64,000 nucleotides of DNA from Trichostrongylus colubriformis (taxonomy: Eukaryota > Nematoda > Chromadorea > Rhabditida > Trichostrongylidae): contig OZ022257.1 in NCBI GenBank assembly GCA_963978905.1, forward strand, positions 13,104,509-13,168,508, given 5' to 3'. Below, in pieces: positions 1 to 11,894 of this stretch; the first letter of the stretch is position 1; each line of letters opens with the position of its first letter. The position numbers and the translations under genes were made by a program. The notes beneath the pieces were generated by a model. It was given only the letters and a program-made list of their open reading frames with translations. It was not told the DNA's origin and searched no databases.

Positions 1-483
1 AGTTCCCACGCATATCAAGGAGAGACGAAATATTTTTGACGCTCTTCTGGGTGTCTCGGACTGGGAGTAAAACTCTGTTCCAGGTGCTCTCAAGACCACA
101 GCTCACGATGAATTGTGAGCGTTATTGCAGCCAATAATAAAGTTGATTGCTGATTTATTTACCAGTAAAGGGCATACGAAGTAAAACCCCCAGGGTCATG
201 AAAAAGAAACCACTCTCGCAGCCCTCGTACGAGTAAGCAACCTAGAGATGAGGGTATCGAAAATTATCTACACAAATAACTACGATGTTATCGCGCGCAA
301 TCCAACGAACGATATTTATTCATTTCTTTGATATTCATTCATTTCAATAAATGGATAAATACAACGACATCACCTGTTTCGCTAATTTTGTCACCTGTTT
401 CTCTAATTTTGCCCGCTCTCTCGAGCAAGCGTAGAGCCGTGATGCCGCACCGTGGCGTCGCAAGAAGAGCACCTGGAGAGTAA
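1..483. other. No supported gene; possible exon at the left edge
   Basis: Apart from a short open frame running in from the left edge to about position 68 (it ends at a GTAAAA donor-like site), I see nothing here that I can support. The open frame could be an exon of the candidate gene starting at 1471, but the phases do not join directly. Confidence 0.3.
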
Positions 484-492
484 CCCCAAGAT

Positions 493-858
493 GGGTGTGT
501 ACACTTATGTCGAATCTTCGCGCGGTCGCGAGCGGCGCGGCAGATTTCTTCGCGTGTAATTGCGTACATCGCAACACCCCTTTTGCAGTTTTACGCCCGA
601 ATTAATTATTTCTTAATAGGGATTGTTATCATGTAATGCTATCGTTTATTTTACTTTTTATGTTACTATTTTGCCTTTTTAGGGTACAAAAGTTATTGTT
701 TTTCAGACAATGATGAGATAAACAATTACTTCTGAAAGGACCTCAATGGTACCAGACCCTTGGACCTGAGCGGAATCCCAACCGACCGCGGCAAGTTGTG
801 CTGATGGTGCCGCGAATGCAACTTCGCAAAGCGAAAATTCGACATAGGTATACACGGC
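493..858 (+). mobile_element. MITE family A, copy 1 (Mutator-like?)
   Basis: Non-autonomous inverted-repeat element. The left end GGGTGTGTACACTTATGTCG pairs with the complement of the right end (ending in GACATAGGTATACACGGC). The nine bases CCCCAAGAT lie at 484-492 and again at 859-867, flush with both ends, as a 9 bp target duplication would. Its interior matches the copies at 5718 (reversed) and 18581 over almost the whole length. There is no transposase. The 9 bp duplication and GGGTG start suggest the Mutator superfamily, an inference from size alone. Confidence 0.85.
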
Positions 859-934
859 CCCCAAGATATATGCTCTAAAAGGCAAGCTGACCAATCTGTT
901 TGTTGCAGCCCGTGCCTGCCTTTACATGGTTCAG

Positions 935-1267
935 TTTAGGCTGCGTTCATACCAAATTGAGAAGGATTTCTGGCCGCTCGACGTGAAATAAAAGATGCTT
1001 TTTTAAAAAATGAGCGCATCGGCGCATCCGCGATTTGAGGGACCTGGCGCATGCGTCAAGCATAAGGTACGTATCGATCGAGAAAATGAGGGCACTGGCG
1101 CATCCGCGATTTGAGAGACTTGGCGGATCGGCGCATCCGCGATTATGGCTGTTTGCCACAGCGGAAATAAACTGACGTGCTGGTACGTGGTATCGCCGAG
1201 AATCCCAAATCGCGGATGCGCTGATGCGCCTCAAATTCTATTCATCTGGGGGTGAACGGAGCCTAAA
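935..1267. mobile_element. MITE with TTTAGGC ends and internal subrepeats
   Basis: The ends TTTAGGCTGCGTTCA and the complement of TGAACGGAGCCTAAA form terminal inverted repeats. Inside, the unit GGCGCATCCGCGATTTGAG recurs at about 1021, 1094 and 1130, and once inverted near 1205, so the body is a small array of direct and inverted subrepeats. A shorter relative of this end occurs at about 12715. Target duplication is unclear because the ends are palindromic with their flanks. Confidence 0.75.
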
Positions 1268-1470
1268 TGAAATTACTGAGGTTCGATCTTAAGACCATTA
1301 CGAATTTGGCCGTCCTCCACATAAAAAGTAATATCAGTATCTTGGTTGATCATTGTAGCTGTGTAGCTAAACCGTTCGAAATTTTTCTGAAGCATTACTT
1401 TCTATCGCTTGTGTTTGCCGGGTGGTCTACTATTTGAAGCCAATTCATTGCATGGTGACAAACTCTTCAG

Positions 1471-4400
1471 ATGATAATATTTCAACATCTTTTGCATCAG
1501 GTGATGATCCAGGTAATTACTGAGTTCCTTCCTGAAGTGAAGTGTATCATAGTTCAGTAACATCTTCAAGTTTGACAAGGAATGCTGACGTTACTCTGAA
1601 AATGACCAGGTACCTGCCTTTCAGTTACCTTCTTTCAGAACTATTATACCTTTTGGTTCCATTTTCAGTGCACCTACCACCTTGCCGAATAAAACGGAGC
1701 CTTTGGTATGCTGAGGAGGATTGGCCGCATTTATAGCTGTGGAATTAGCAGAATTGTGGAAGTGGGGGAAAGATTTGATACGTATCGATCGGAAGAAATA
1801 GGGAAATGATGAAATTTCTCGTACGTGCTTTCACACTTTGCGACGCCCCCTTCGACAGACTCGGGGACAGCTACTGCATGCGCTCTATTCAATACGTGTG
1901 ACCTGGTTCAGTTTTCTTTCAATGCATCAGTCATTTCAAACCGCGGATGAATACAACATACATGTGATTGCCAAAAACCTGGTAGATTCATAAATACTAT
2001 CATGAAATTTGAAAAAAAAAATCGAAGAAAAAGTGTCATTTGAAACACGACTGGGTCGCAATTCATCAGTAGAGCGTACTCAACCGCCGTCGCCGACTAT
2101 GACGCGGAGTATGAAAGCATCTTACCATGATCATGATCTTCTCAAGTGGAGAGAGGGGGCAAAACGCTGTAGGTATACAGTCTGTTACGCGGCTTCCTTA
2201 TTTTATGAAAACTCCACTAATCCACGTTCTCATCTATTCCACAATTCCACGATTCGCTGAGTTCCATGATCTTTTTAATAGATACATGACTGGATTTTCC
2301 ACTATTTTGCTATTTTCGAATCTGCGATTCCAGTGTTTCCAGTCTAAAGTCCTATCTGTCTTATGGGGATGTGTATCGTTACGCCACCTTCATACTCTGC
2401 GCACAGGTGAAGACGCAGAGATGGCGTGGCTGCATCATCTCTGCGTCTTCACCTGTGCAAGTCTGCCTCGCTGTCTGCGACGCAGCCACACAGAGTATGT
2501 AGGCAGCCTCGAAATAGGATTCCGCTCTGCCTGAAATAAGGCACAGTAGACGGCAACCGCTTTAGGAGCTGCCTACCATCTGGTTTGCCCGCATCGCGTT
2601 GCACGGCGCACGCAGCGTTGTGGAATCCTCTCTAATTATACACACCCGTTTTTTCTCTCTTATCCTGCAGGGCGGTGGTGGTGTAGTGACAGGTGGCGCT
2701 CACTCCGCTCTCATGGCGCGAGGATCAGATCCCGCGTCAACTCCCACCCAGGCCAACCAAGCCTTCCATCCTTTCGGGGTCGGCAAATTGGCACCAGACT
2801 CGTCTGGGAGGATAAAAGCACTGTTTTGTACATCGGCTGGCCACCGCAAGTCATTGTATAGGCCGAATCACATTCACCAGCCACACGATTCTGAATGGAA
2901 TAGAATGTGCTGCGCATCCCAGGAAGGGATTGATTAACGCCAAAAACTTTATCCTTCATCCTTTTATCCTGCAGTCATTTTGCTGCTATTGATTTCATAC
3001 AGTCAGAATTGGGATATCTAGTGTAGTAGAACATACTACAGCAGTACTCTGCTTTCTATCACCGCTCGACAAGCTCTAAGGCGTATCACTCTGCAGTTGC
3101 TCTGGCCAGGACTTACATCGACCTTCATTTTGAGCGGTGTCTTGAATCCGCCCGCGTAAAATCGATACGCACTCCTATGCATTGATTGTTGGGGCGTACC
3201 AAATCTTTCAACATTTGTGGTTTTTCATCATGCTTCAAAATTGTGTTTACTACTGTTCAAAGGCAACTGGTACCCTATAGATTCAAGTAGTAGGTTTCAG
3301 AGTGCAGACGTGATTTACTGGAAGGAAACAGCTCTTCTTGCCGTTATAGGATTTCTGATCATTGCTTTTATTTTAATGATGTGTGTATACATAGCTCTTT
3401 TAAGATTAAGAATTAGAAGTGGAGAAAAATGTTCTGATATTTTTAAGATTCAATGAAGCATTTCATCGTTTCCTACGTTTTAGCACATTTTGACCCCTAT
3501 CAAAGTTTTGGAGATAAGTCGATGAATTGGAGTTTCTCACAAACTCAGCTTGAACTCAGCATCCTTCGAACAGTTTCATCATAATTTTTTACTTGATCTA
3601 AATTAGGTGGAAAGTGTTTTGTGAACAAATAAGCCTATAAATAGCTCCACAACTCCGACTGGGTCTGAGAAGGCTTTTAACGGTCATTCAATCTTTCTGA
3701 AATTAATTGAAATGAGTGGACCTTGCCCGCCATTTTAGGAGAACCTCTCTGTGGTATAGGGCCCTGTATGTGTAGCAAGTGTTCCGGTGATTAGTGTGGG
3801 GTCAGGTCACCCATGAGTGTACGAGACGATTGATTTACTACCAATTTCAAGATCTTGGCTACGAAGATAGTCTACTTAAAAATGAGAGGCAGAGTTGCAC
3901 GGGCGAAGACGCAGAAAAAAAAATCTACGTAGATAGTCTACTCAGAAATAAGGGTCGAAGAATAAAGGCAGATACTCGTGAAGTTAAGTTGCTTTAGGGC
4001 ATCTTCAAGTGAATACAATTTCTAACTGAATGCAGATACGATTTATGATGGAGGTGGAAGCTAGAAAAAGTAACAGCCCATAACAGTGCTTTACTTTAAC
4101 AAGAATACTAATTTCGTCGTTTCTGTAGTGAATTACCCTCCACACAACACTGGTAACCTTACCTCCTGGAAAACTGGTCTGAACTCTTGTACGCTACCCT
4201 AGGATCCTGAGTCAGTACCCTGACTGCTTCAGCTCAGGAAAACCCAGAATTCATCTCAATGAGGCCCATAAGCGATGTACCGCAAACACGTATTGTGCTC
4301 CCTCTTCAACAATAGGCCTCGTCCATTCACCACATGAACTGAGTAGTGGACAGCATTGAGGTCATGCTTTTTGGCGGGCTAAATCAGGGTATAATCGTCG

Positions 4401-5662
4401 AATGACCTGAATTCATCGGACGGCAAAAACCCTCATCCGAATCAGGTTGTGTCCAGCGAGCGATATCCATTGGGAGAGACAGTTAAGAGGATTAGCTCAA
4501 TCCAACTACGATTAGTTATTTGACATAGATTCAACATTTCGACGCATTTATGACTTCTCAGGTAGTTTCTGAACGATCCTTGTTTGCTTCGAATTCCGAA
4601 GGATAGAGTCTGTAGAGGAAAATTATAAAGCATACTTCTGTGTGCAACTGTGAAACTAAATTTTATGTAGTTCAGTCAGCGCTAAACTGATTCCTCCAGG
4701 GTATCGTCACTTGTAATCCTTCAGTGGTTTTTCCTGACTGCTAATGGCGTACTGTAGCTTTGCTCTGCGATTTTGTCACATGCATAATAGTTTTCTTTTT
4801 CAGAAAAGCGTGCACAATTTTGCAGTTTGAGTCGCGGTAGCGTTGGCCCTTGTTACAATGTACTTCGGTGCTATCTTGATGAGATAGTGGAGAGGGAGAC
4901 CCAAACTGTCAACATTCCCTCAGATTTTTCACTGGAACAATCATGTACTGAAACTAAAAATTACCAAACGTATTACTAAAAATACCCCCCTTCCCCCATT
5001 TTATTAGAATAATGCCACCAATAATGAGTTTTCACCACAAATAATGGGTCATTATTCGGGACCATTATATTCTCTCTAATCAGCACAAATGGACGCTCCC
5101 TGTCATGACCTGTCAATATTTCTGAATTTTTATGGCTTATCACTCGCATTCAGGACCTTCATTATGCCATCGTTGATTCCCACGGACTCTCATTCGCTTC
5201 GAACTTTCACAGTCTTTCTAAACTTCTAAATTCTGTCAAACCTTTTTTGTTACATTTTGTTATATATGTTTGCGAATTGAGGCAACAATTTCCTTAAAAT
5301 GATTGCTAAGAACAATTTTCCGTTTTAGATTCGATGGCTGTCCTATAGTAAATCACTGATCAAAAAATGTGTTCCGGGGACGTAAGACAGTCATTGATAT
5401 CGGATTCGGTTTTCAAATCGATTTTATCCAAAGGTTTTCGACTTACCTGGCATTTGTGCTATGCAAAATGCAGAGAGAATGATATTTATTTCAAAAAAAT
5501 TGAGATGACTAGGCCCTTTCATTTGGGGCCCACGAGCGCCATATACAAGGAGAGCAGAATTGATTCATCTATTTCGGAAGACCTCTCTTTAGGTAACGTC
5601 CATACCTCGCGTGACTCACATTAATTTCATGTTTCTTACTTTCCATCATAGACTTGCTCTGA
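1471..5662 (+). CDS. Candidate multi-exon single-pass membrane protein
   Basis: Small exons with good signals join in phase: 1471-1512, 1558-1609, 1669-1705 (introns of 45 and 59 bp, acceptors CTTCAG and TTTTCAG). They encode a Ser/Thr/Asp-rich stretch with an NKT glycosylation motif. An exon opening at 3301 after GGTTTCAG encodes a clear membrane segment, LAVIGFLIIAFILMMCVYIA, followed by basic residues. That exon ends either at its own stop (3456) or at a weak donor at 3419, joining 4804-4979 (acceptor TTTTTCAG). Exons 5329-5381, 5474-5592 and 5652-5662 also join in phase. I do not recognise the family. Terminal exon choice is uncertain, and 3456-4800 may separate two genes. Confidence 0.35.
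2379..2511. mobile_element. GC-rich foldback element, F family
   Basis: Ends read as CACCTTCATACTCTGCG and, inverted, CTACATACTCTGTGTGGC. Inside is a near-perfect hairpin whose arms are GCACAGGTGAAGACGCAGAG at about 2400 and its complement at about 2440-2460. The end sequence and the 'CAGCCACGCC', 'TGCCTCGTTG' style interior match copies at 15016, 42949 and 52148. Confidence 0.7.
2675..2960 (+). mobile_element. SINE family C, full copy
   Basis: About 285 bp tRNA-like retroposon. Near the 5' end GGTGGTGTAGTGACAGG resembles an RNA polymerase III A box, and about 45 bp later GAGGATCAGATCCCGCG resembles a B box. The body (CCACCCAGGCCAACCAAGCC, then GGAGGATAAAAGCACTG) and the 3' end (CCCAGGAAGGGATTGATTAA) match the copy at 61060 at roughly 85 percent. 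It lies in the large intron of the candidate gene at 1471-5662. Frames crossing it should not be read as protein. Confidence 0.8.
3457..4800. other. No firm feature
   Basis: Presumed intron or 3' flank of the candidate membrane-protein gene. A minus-strand frame at 4442-4633 opens after a pyrimidine-rich CCTCTACAG acceptor, and an imperfect 31 bp repeat of AGATAGTCTACT lies near 3860 and 3930. Neither is enough to call a gene. Confidence 0.3.
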
Positions 5663-5717
5663 ATGTGCTAGAGTGCGTTTGAATGTATCCGCAAAAATGC
5701 CCGCCCCCTCTACAATC

Positions 5718-6088
5718 GGGTGTGTAGCCTTATGTCGAATTTTCGCTTTGCTGCCAAGCACTCGCGGCGCCATCAGCACGACTTACAGCGGTCGGTTGAC
5801 ATTCCGCTTGGGACACAAGGAGCTGGCACCGCGGAGGTTTCCCGAAGAACTAGCTGTTTATCTCATCATTATCTGAAAAAACAACATTTGTATCCCAAAA
5901 GGACAAAATAGTAACATCAAAAGTAGAAGAAACAATAACATTACATGGTAACAATCTTAATCAAGAAATAATCAATTCGGTCGTAAAACTTTAAAGGAAA
6001 ATTCGCTATGTACGCAATCACACACGACGAATCCGTCGCCCCGCTCGCTGCGAGGGGCAGCTCGTAAATTCGACATAAGGCTATGCAA
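5718..6088 (-). mobile_element. MITE family A, copy 2 (reverse)
   Basis: Same element as 493-858 in opposite orientation. The left end GGGTGTGTAGCCTTATGTCG is inverted at the right end (CGACATAAGGCTATGCA). Interior landmarks such as TCTCATCATTATCTGAAAAA and GATTGCGTACATAGCG-like sequence match in reverse complement. No clear target duplication survives. It lies just downstream of the possible terminal exon at 5652-5662. Confidence 0.85.
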
Positions 6089-6793
6089 TCTCTAAATTCA
6101 GAGTCTGCGCGCCACGTTTAATATTAAAATTGTAGGGGTTGATGAGTGTTGAAGCATCGGTGTAAGCCAACTGAGAGTGAATTTGACTCTTCCCACTTCC
6201 ATAGCAGTCATTTGCCGATTAGACGTCGATGAGAGGCTTGAACGGTTCGAGTGGAACTCAATCCACCCTCCGCATGAAAATAGTAGCGCTTTTTGCCACT
6301 GCCCCAACTATGTCCACCTTATGAGGGAGTTTCCACACAATTTATCGATTTGCTCTATTTAGAGTTTGAACAAATTTGACTTTCGTCCAATACTTAATGT
6401 GTAGATCACTCGGATTACGACTGGATAGGCTGCTTCGATCAATAAAATCCAATTTGACGTCAAATTACCTCCTGTTTCATAGTGAGCGTTTTTATCATAA
6501 TTTGCCATTTTTATCGGCAATTTAAGTTGCGCAAACTAGTTCGCTTTTGTGGCTCCGCAATCCTGTCGTCCTGCAATTTGGGTGAATTCATCAGCTTTTT
6601 TTTTGAAATCCATCACACGATCTTACAAGATCCTTTTCATTTAACATCTCGACAGGATAGCCTCAAATTTTCATTCTAATTATAATATTATTGTACTCCA
6701 ATCAGAAGCTGAAATCTTGATCTCGCTCATAGTTGTAAGGATGAGGGTGTTCATTAGGCCATTAACATGGTTTAGCCATATTGGACAGAACTA

Positions 6794-7474
6794 TTAGGTC
6801 TATGCAGAATAAATGGCCAAAACGAACTACTTTTTTCAAAACGCCATAACTTCGCTCAGACGCAACTTTATTTGTCGAAATAAAATCCATTCGAATCTAC
6901 ACAACCTTGCCAACGATCTGATAAAGAAAATATGCCATCATGATCAAATTCAGGATTGAGAAAATTAATGAAGTCAACGATGGCATTTTCAACATGCATC
7001 GTTTCGGCGAACTCCTTTTGACGCACGTTTGCATCGAGAACCGGGAAAAAGGGGTAATTCGTCAGAGATAGGTCTGAGGAATAAGGGGGGTGAGGGAGAG
7101 TCTCGATCAGTTTCTGCCGGTGACTTGCGAACTGGGGTTTTGCGTTGTTTTGCGCACTCAGTAAAAAAATGATGCAGTTAGGCATCGAGCCTCTCCCTCA
7201 CCCCCCTTATTCCCCAAACCTATCCCTGACGGATTACCACTTTTTCCGGGTTCCCGATGCAAACCTGCGGCAGAAAAATTATGCACGGTAAAAATGCCAT
7301 TCTTGACTTTATTGATTCTCGCAATCCAGAATTTGATCGTGATAGTATATTTTCCTTACCGGATCGTTGGCAAAATTCTGTAGATTCGAGTGGTTTTTAT
7401 TTCGACAAATAAAGTTGTGTCTGAGCGAAGTTATGGCCAATTACGTTTCGGCCATTTATTCTGCATACACCTAA
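6794..7474. mobile_element. Foldback mariner element M1 (681 bp)
   Basis: Flanked by TA on both sides. Terminal inverted repeats are TTAGGTCTATGCAGAATAAA and TTAGGTGTATGCAGAATAAA. Both arms carry the same C-terminal part of a mariner-family transposase, facing outwards. The left arm (minus strand, 7185 to 6868) shows LPHPPYSSDLSLTNYPFF and then FSLSDRWQGCVDSNG. The right arm (plus strand, from 7189) shows a more decayed SLPHPPYSPNLSLTDYHF and FDRDSIFSLPDRW-like sequence. The N-terminal half with the first catalytic Asp residues is absent, so it cannot encode a transposase. Confidence 0.92.
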
Positions 7475-7874
7475 TAGCTCTGGAATGGGTGGAGCAGTTT
7501 CCTTGTGACAAAAGTTTTTGTATGAATTTAAGTAATTTGCACATCCCAGAGCTCCTTCCCCCATGCGGAGCTGTTATCCCTCATTTACGCTCGTATCAAA
7601 TCTGTGACACTGCATACTTGTGTTTTGATAGGTAAATTAACCAGTAAATATTGAAAACAAAATAAGGTTTATATTGTCTAGCTCACAGGATGTACAGGGA
7701 CCAAATCAGTGCTAATCACTACATGCGGTGGCTGAGTGATTTGAAGCAGTTTTCGGGAGTCTGTTGGATAACGAAGACTTTCAAGAAAGGTTAATCCATC
7801 GTAAGTGTGCCCTAGACATTACCCAATCATGTCAATGTTCCCTACCCCCCGCCGCCTGACCCCCCGCCAACCTA

Positions 7875-8387
7875 CAGTAGCGCTCGAAAGTCTTCGGCCA
7901 AACACTTTTTTGTCATAACCTTTTTCTCCTTGCCTAAATTTGGCAAATTTTTAATATGTGGTGCCTGATCCTATTGTCAACATTTCCTGCCACATACTTG
8001 AGTGCTGCTTGACTCTTTTCATGGTTTTTTTACGAGAATTTTACAAAACCACCTAAAAAAGAAAAAAAGGCTTGGTCAAGAAAAACGGCTTTCTTTACAA
8101 AAACAAAACGAGCAAGTCTAAGAGAACATCAATATTTTGTAGAAAGACCACGACTTTTGATGACAGCGGCACAGCGGCACGGCATAGGGATGGCATTCCG
8201 AAAACAAAGATTGCGTTTAACCACGTAACTTACACCGTTTAGCGCCAAAATATAATAGTATCTTCAGTACGCAGTGTCTCCAAGTACAACATACTAAATT
8301 TCTCTCAGATCGGTCCAGTTGCAAAAAAAAATTACAAGTGAAAAACCAAAGTGAAAACCATATGTCGAATACCTTTGAGCGCTACTG
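7875..8387. mobile_element. Tc1-like non-autonomous element, copy 1
   Basis: 513 bp element between TA dinucleotides with inverted ends CAGTAGCGCTCGAAAGTCTT and, inverted, CAGTAGCGCTCAAAGGTATT. Its body matches the element at 20690-21172 over most of its length, for example ACGACTTTTGATGACAGCGG and CTCCAAGTACAACATACTAA. No transposase frame is open. TA target and CAGTAGCGCTC ends are typical of the Tc1/mariner superfamily. It lies in an intron of the decaying gene. Confidence 0.9.
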
Positions 8388-8798
8388 TAGCTCGTCAACT
8401 GGATCAGTTAAGCTTCAGAACCACGCTCGAGATGACCTCTTTGCTTTGCTCCAGTCTTCATTCTACGGAAATGGCCTTCATAATAGGTCAAGGTGTTTGT
8501 GATAAGTCGTGAATAACGAAAGTAGATATATTCAATCTCGTGCCTCACTATGGAGTAACATAGGTGGCTTTGAAAAAAGCATGACAAAATTTTCCCTTCA
8601 AGGCAATAGTATGTTTAGGGATTGTCACGCGTGAGAGCAACACTGCTGTGGAATGCTTCACATCCTCGTCGTATGCTGTATATATCAGAATTCCTCAGGC
8701 CGTTTCCCTAGCGATCTGTTTGGTCTATGACAAATCTGTTAATGCCAAACTATTTTCGTTGTCAGAGTATTGTTCTGTGCCGAAGCCTCATGCCATTC

Positions 8799-9105
8799 CC
8801 AATGTGTGAGAAGCATTGTGAGGCTCCGAAATTTTTATTTCAAAAGACTTAAAAGATTCTACAAACTACTATGAAAGAAAATTGAGCTTATTGGCAAGCT
8901 TTCGGCACCAAGCGCCTTTTCATAAGCCTATCCTTACCGCCTTGATGGGAGTAGAGCAGAAATGATCGCCAAGGCGGTAAGGATAGGGCTTGGCGCCGAG
9001 AGCTTGCCAGTAGGTTCGAATTTCGTCCGCAATATTTCGTGGAATCTTTTGAACCATTTGAAATAAAAATTTTGGAGCCTGTCATCGTTTTCCACATATT
9101 TTAGT
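8799..9105. mobile_element. Foldback element with long AT-rich arms
   Basis: Outer arms: AATGTGTGAGAAGCATTGTG and GAGGCTCCGAAATTTTTATT at the left pair with the complement of the right end (AATAAAAATTTTGGAGCCTG, then ATATTTTAG). The centre is a second hairpin, CTATCCTTACCGCCTTGATG against CCAAGGCGGTAAGGATAGG. The left end is repeated at about 40350. Its first bases provide the TGA that closes the upstream open frame. Confidence 0.8.
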
Positions 9106-9192
9106 GTGAAAAGGATTTCTTGCTGAAATCAATGGATTGAGATCATAACTCATGAGGATGTTTGTTGACAAAATAAACCTCAGTAACTTATA

Positions 9193-9869
9193 TTAGGTTG
9201 ATCGGAAAGTTTTGATAGGGTTGAGATTTTTTTCTATTTTATTTTACAACTCAGCAAGTAATGCAGGCTAATCAACAATATAGTAAACATCGTTAGTTAT
9301 AACATTGTCCCACCCAGCGGGCAGGTCAGCGATTCTCTTCTCTCAGAATTTGGAGGATTAGGAGTCAAAGAAGTCACCGACCACTTGTCCAAGGTGGTCA
9401 TAGTTGACGATTTTTTTTTGCTAGGAAAGCCTTGGGGGGCCGGAACAAGTGGTAATCTGAAGGGGCAATATCAGGGGAATAGGACGGATGTGGAACTTTG
9501 TCCCAACCTAGTTCTTCCAATTTTGCACTGATCCCTCACATAGGTAGAGAGACCCGTGCAAAATTGGAGGAGCTAGGTTGGGACACGGTTCCACGTGCAC
9601 CCTATTCACCTGATACTGCCCCCTCAGATTACCACTTGTTCCGGCCCCTTGAGGCTTTCCTAGCAAAAAAATTCGTCACCTTGCACAAGTGGTCAGTGAC
9701 TTCTTTGACTCCCAATCTTCCTAATTCTGAGAGAGGTAAATCACAGACCTGCTCTTCAGGTGGGACAATGTTATAACTAACGATGATTATTATAATGTTG
9801 ATTAGCCTGCATTACTTGCTGGGTAATAGAAAAAATCTCAACCCTATCAAAACTTTCCGATCAACCTAA
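9193..9869. mobile_element. Foldback mariner element M2 (677 bp)
   Basis: TA-flanked, with ends TTAGGTTGATCGGAAAGTTT inverted at both sides. Both arms carry a mariner transposase C-terminal half pointing outwards. The right arm (plus, 9530-9720) reads HIGRETRAKLEELGWDTV, then PYSPDTAPSDYHLFRPLEAF. The left arm has the complementary, more decayed version. This lineage differs from M1 (different ends and a W-D-T-V stretch absent there). The N-terminal half is missing, so it is not autonomous. Confidence 0.92.
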
Positions 9870-10984
9870 TATAATTAAGTGTGATCAACATTAAAATTAC
9901 ATTTGGAGGCAGCATGTAAATATTCGTAAAGTATGGCTCCAGCTGTTTAACAGCTGATGAAACAGCAAATTTCAGATGCTTTTGAATTTTCGCATGATTT
10001 TTTTCTTAATTCGATCTTTTTGAAATGAAGATGAAGTTTCACGCCGTTTCTCATGCATTCAGATCTAACATGGATCCACTCGAAAAAACAAGGCCAACCT
10101 AATGCATTGGTCCCGTGAGACTTTTTGAGAACACAGCATAAGAAAATGCGATTGTTTATAGAATTATCTCTTATTTGTTCATTACGGCATTAAGCGCATT
10201 TATTCATCAATTGAATGACTTCAGAATCCTTAGGTCGCGTTCAGACTTTGCGATTTTTCGATTTTGCTATTTTGCATGCCGCAAACTCCAACTCGCGCTG
10301 GTAGACATTGCGCATTACGGAAGCATTCCAACAATATCCACCTACCCCATGTGTATGGGTGGGTGGAGGGGTCCGTTGAGGGGGGACAGAAGTGTTCCAT
10401 TCATTTTCTTGCTAGAATTGAGTAAAATCCGAACTTCCTGCCTCACAATCATCTCATCGCATCGCCCCTCCTCTCCCTTCTTCATTGGCTAGTTTTGAGT
10501 GTGACTGTGTGTGGATTAGATGCACCCACTGATGTCCCACTCCCCCCCCCCTTCCCCTCCCGTGCTAGCTCGAGCTCCTTGTAGGTCATCTGTTAAGTGT
10601 GAGCAGATAAGCTGTGACTCTGTGATTACTTATAAAATCGGTGCAGTTATTTTATTTATTTATTATTTTTTATAGTTATAATTGAATTCAGTGGATCGAT
10701 TTGAACACCTTGCGATTATCCTTTTTTATCTTTTCGTAACCAAACATTTTTTCGTCGTTTTTTAGTTTTTTTTTAATACTGGGCAGCAGGGTATACCGCG
10801 AGTCATTAGGGGGATCATATTGGACCGGACAGGAATAGAAATAGGGCGGAAGGGGGGGGGGTTGTACCTTCCATCAGAATCTGAACTTGCAGACTAGAAG
10901 TGAATGGTGTTTCACAGCCAATAAATGGGAGGAAATGTGAATTTTTTTGCTTTATGTAATAGTACATAACGATAAAACACATTG
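9870..10984. other. No supported gene; one F-family arm and a C-run
   Basis: Holds a single arm resembling the F-family foldback end (GTCGCGTTCAGACTTTGCG, about 10231-10300) and a pyrimidine run near 10540-10560. A 105-codon open frame at 10175-10492 crosses both and is best explained as chance. Confidence 0.4.
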
Positions 10985-11110
10985 CAACTATACAATTCGG
11001 CAACAGTTAATGATACTGTAGAGGTCAGCAAGGAGGAAGGGGTATCGTATTTGATCCTCGTAGAGGGTGGGGTCGTACTAAAGCGGCTATTTTTCTCGAC
11101 ACTTGGAAGT
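10985..11110 (+). mobile_element. SINE-like family G, copy 1
   Basis: GATACTGTAGAGGTCAGC and, about 35 bp on, GTATTTGATCCTCG resemble A and B boxes. The following GGTGGGGTCGTACTAAAGCG is repeated, inverted, near 62165-62190 with about 75 percent identity over 120 bp. The family shares promoter layout but not body sequence with SINE family C. Open frames across this stretch on either strand are probably accidental. Confidence 0.6.
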
Positions 11111-11426
11111 GCCCTGCTGGGCAGTTTTTCTACTGAGCTCGTGAGGTGAACTAGCAGCGCGATTTTATTGTTCTGATATCGTTTCAAGGTCGGTCGTGTG
11201 TTACAGCCTAAAATCCTGTCAATTCAAATTGTACTCCTTCATGCAGTGCTGTCCAGTCTTTCGTTTTCTCCCTTCCACTTTTTACATGATTTACATCCGG
11301 AGCGATGAGGCATTTTTACATTACCTTTTAAACGCCTCTACTGTCAGCTTCATAGACGGTGTAAGCTTTCACTAATGTGACGTCGGTAGAAGCCACGCGA
11401 CGCTAATTTCTCTTAAGTAACTCTCA

Positions 11427-11798
11427 TTAGCACAGTATTAGCCACTGTGCAGAATTCACTTGGTTGGCACTTTGACCCATGCTAAGCCGGCTTGCAAGCA
11501 GTTGATCTGTGGCGCACGACTGGATTTGAGCATTACTAGCGGGCCAACGGTGTATTAGGCTTGTGCGCTCGTTGAAAGCGCTATTCTTCTTAGCGCTAAT
11601 CTCCTGCAACATTCCAGTCAGACGATTTAAGTACATAGCCCGCTGCGATTGAGCCACATTCCTATCGGAAAGAAAGCTTTTCTACGCTGTTTCAGTGCAC
11701 ACGGAGATTTCATAAGTCTAAGGTACCAATGAGCATTTCCCCATGGCATAGCCGCACTGCATAATCTCAAAGACATTTTTGTTTACTTGTGGCAAAGT
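11427..11798 (-). CDS. Candidate small exons, unknown protein
   Basis: A minus-strand exon, 11798 down to 11727, opens after the strong acceptor TCTTACCACAG and stays open for 24 codons to a GTACCT donor in phase 0. It includes CGYAMGKC. A second exon starts at 11661 after TTTCCGATAG. Read in phase it ends after 21 residues at 11596; read in another frame it stays open to 11427 (Gln/Asn/Ser-rich). The two readings conflict, so at least one is false. No family recognised. Confidence 0.25.
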
Positions 11799-11894
11799 CT
11801 GTGGTAAGATGAGAAAAACTAAATGTTTACTCAAACGATTACCTGGCAAGGTCTAGTCAGCCTGCGTGCTCGTCATTAACCACTGCGTATTTCA

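Larger units (their letters stand above)
6774..8808 (+). pseudogene. Candidate decaying gene interrupted by elements
   Basis: Coding-like exons: up to 7631 (Cys-rich, ending at donor GTAAAT), 7689-7800 (acceptor GCTCACAG, donor GTAAGT), 8419-8486 and 8602-8808. The first two join in phase. The second has an in-frame TAA at 7792-7794 just before a perfect donor, yet the next exon continues in phase 0. The mariner foldback at 6794-7474 lies within or against the first exon. The final exon (68 open codons) ends in a TGA inside the left end of the foldback at 8799. The join from 8486 to 8602 is out of phase. I read this as a broken gene of unknown family. Chance open frames are an alternative. 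Confidence 0.3.

Noticed and set aside
3124..3178. Minus-strand mini-exon with a GTAAGT donor.
   Set aside because: Nineteen codons with no joined partner; expected by chance in this length.
10912..11187. Exon-like frames on both strands near 11.0 kb.
   Set aside because: The sequence is repeated at 62.2 kb as SINE-like family G, so the frames are non-coding.
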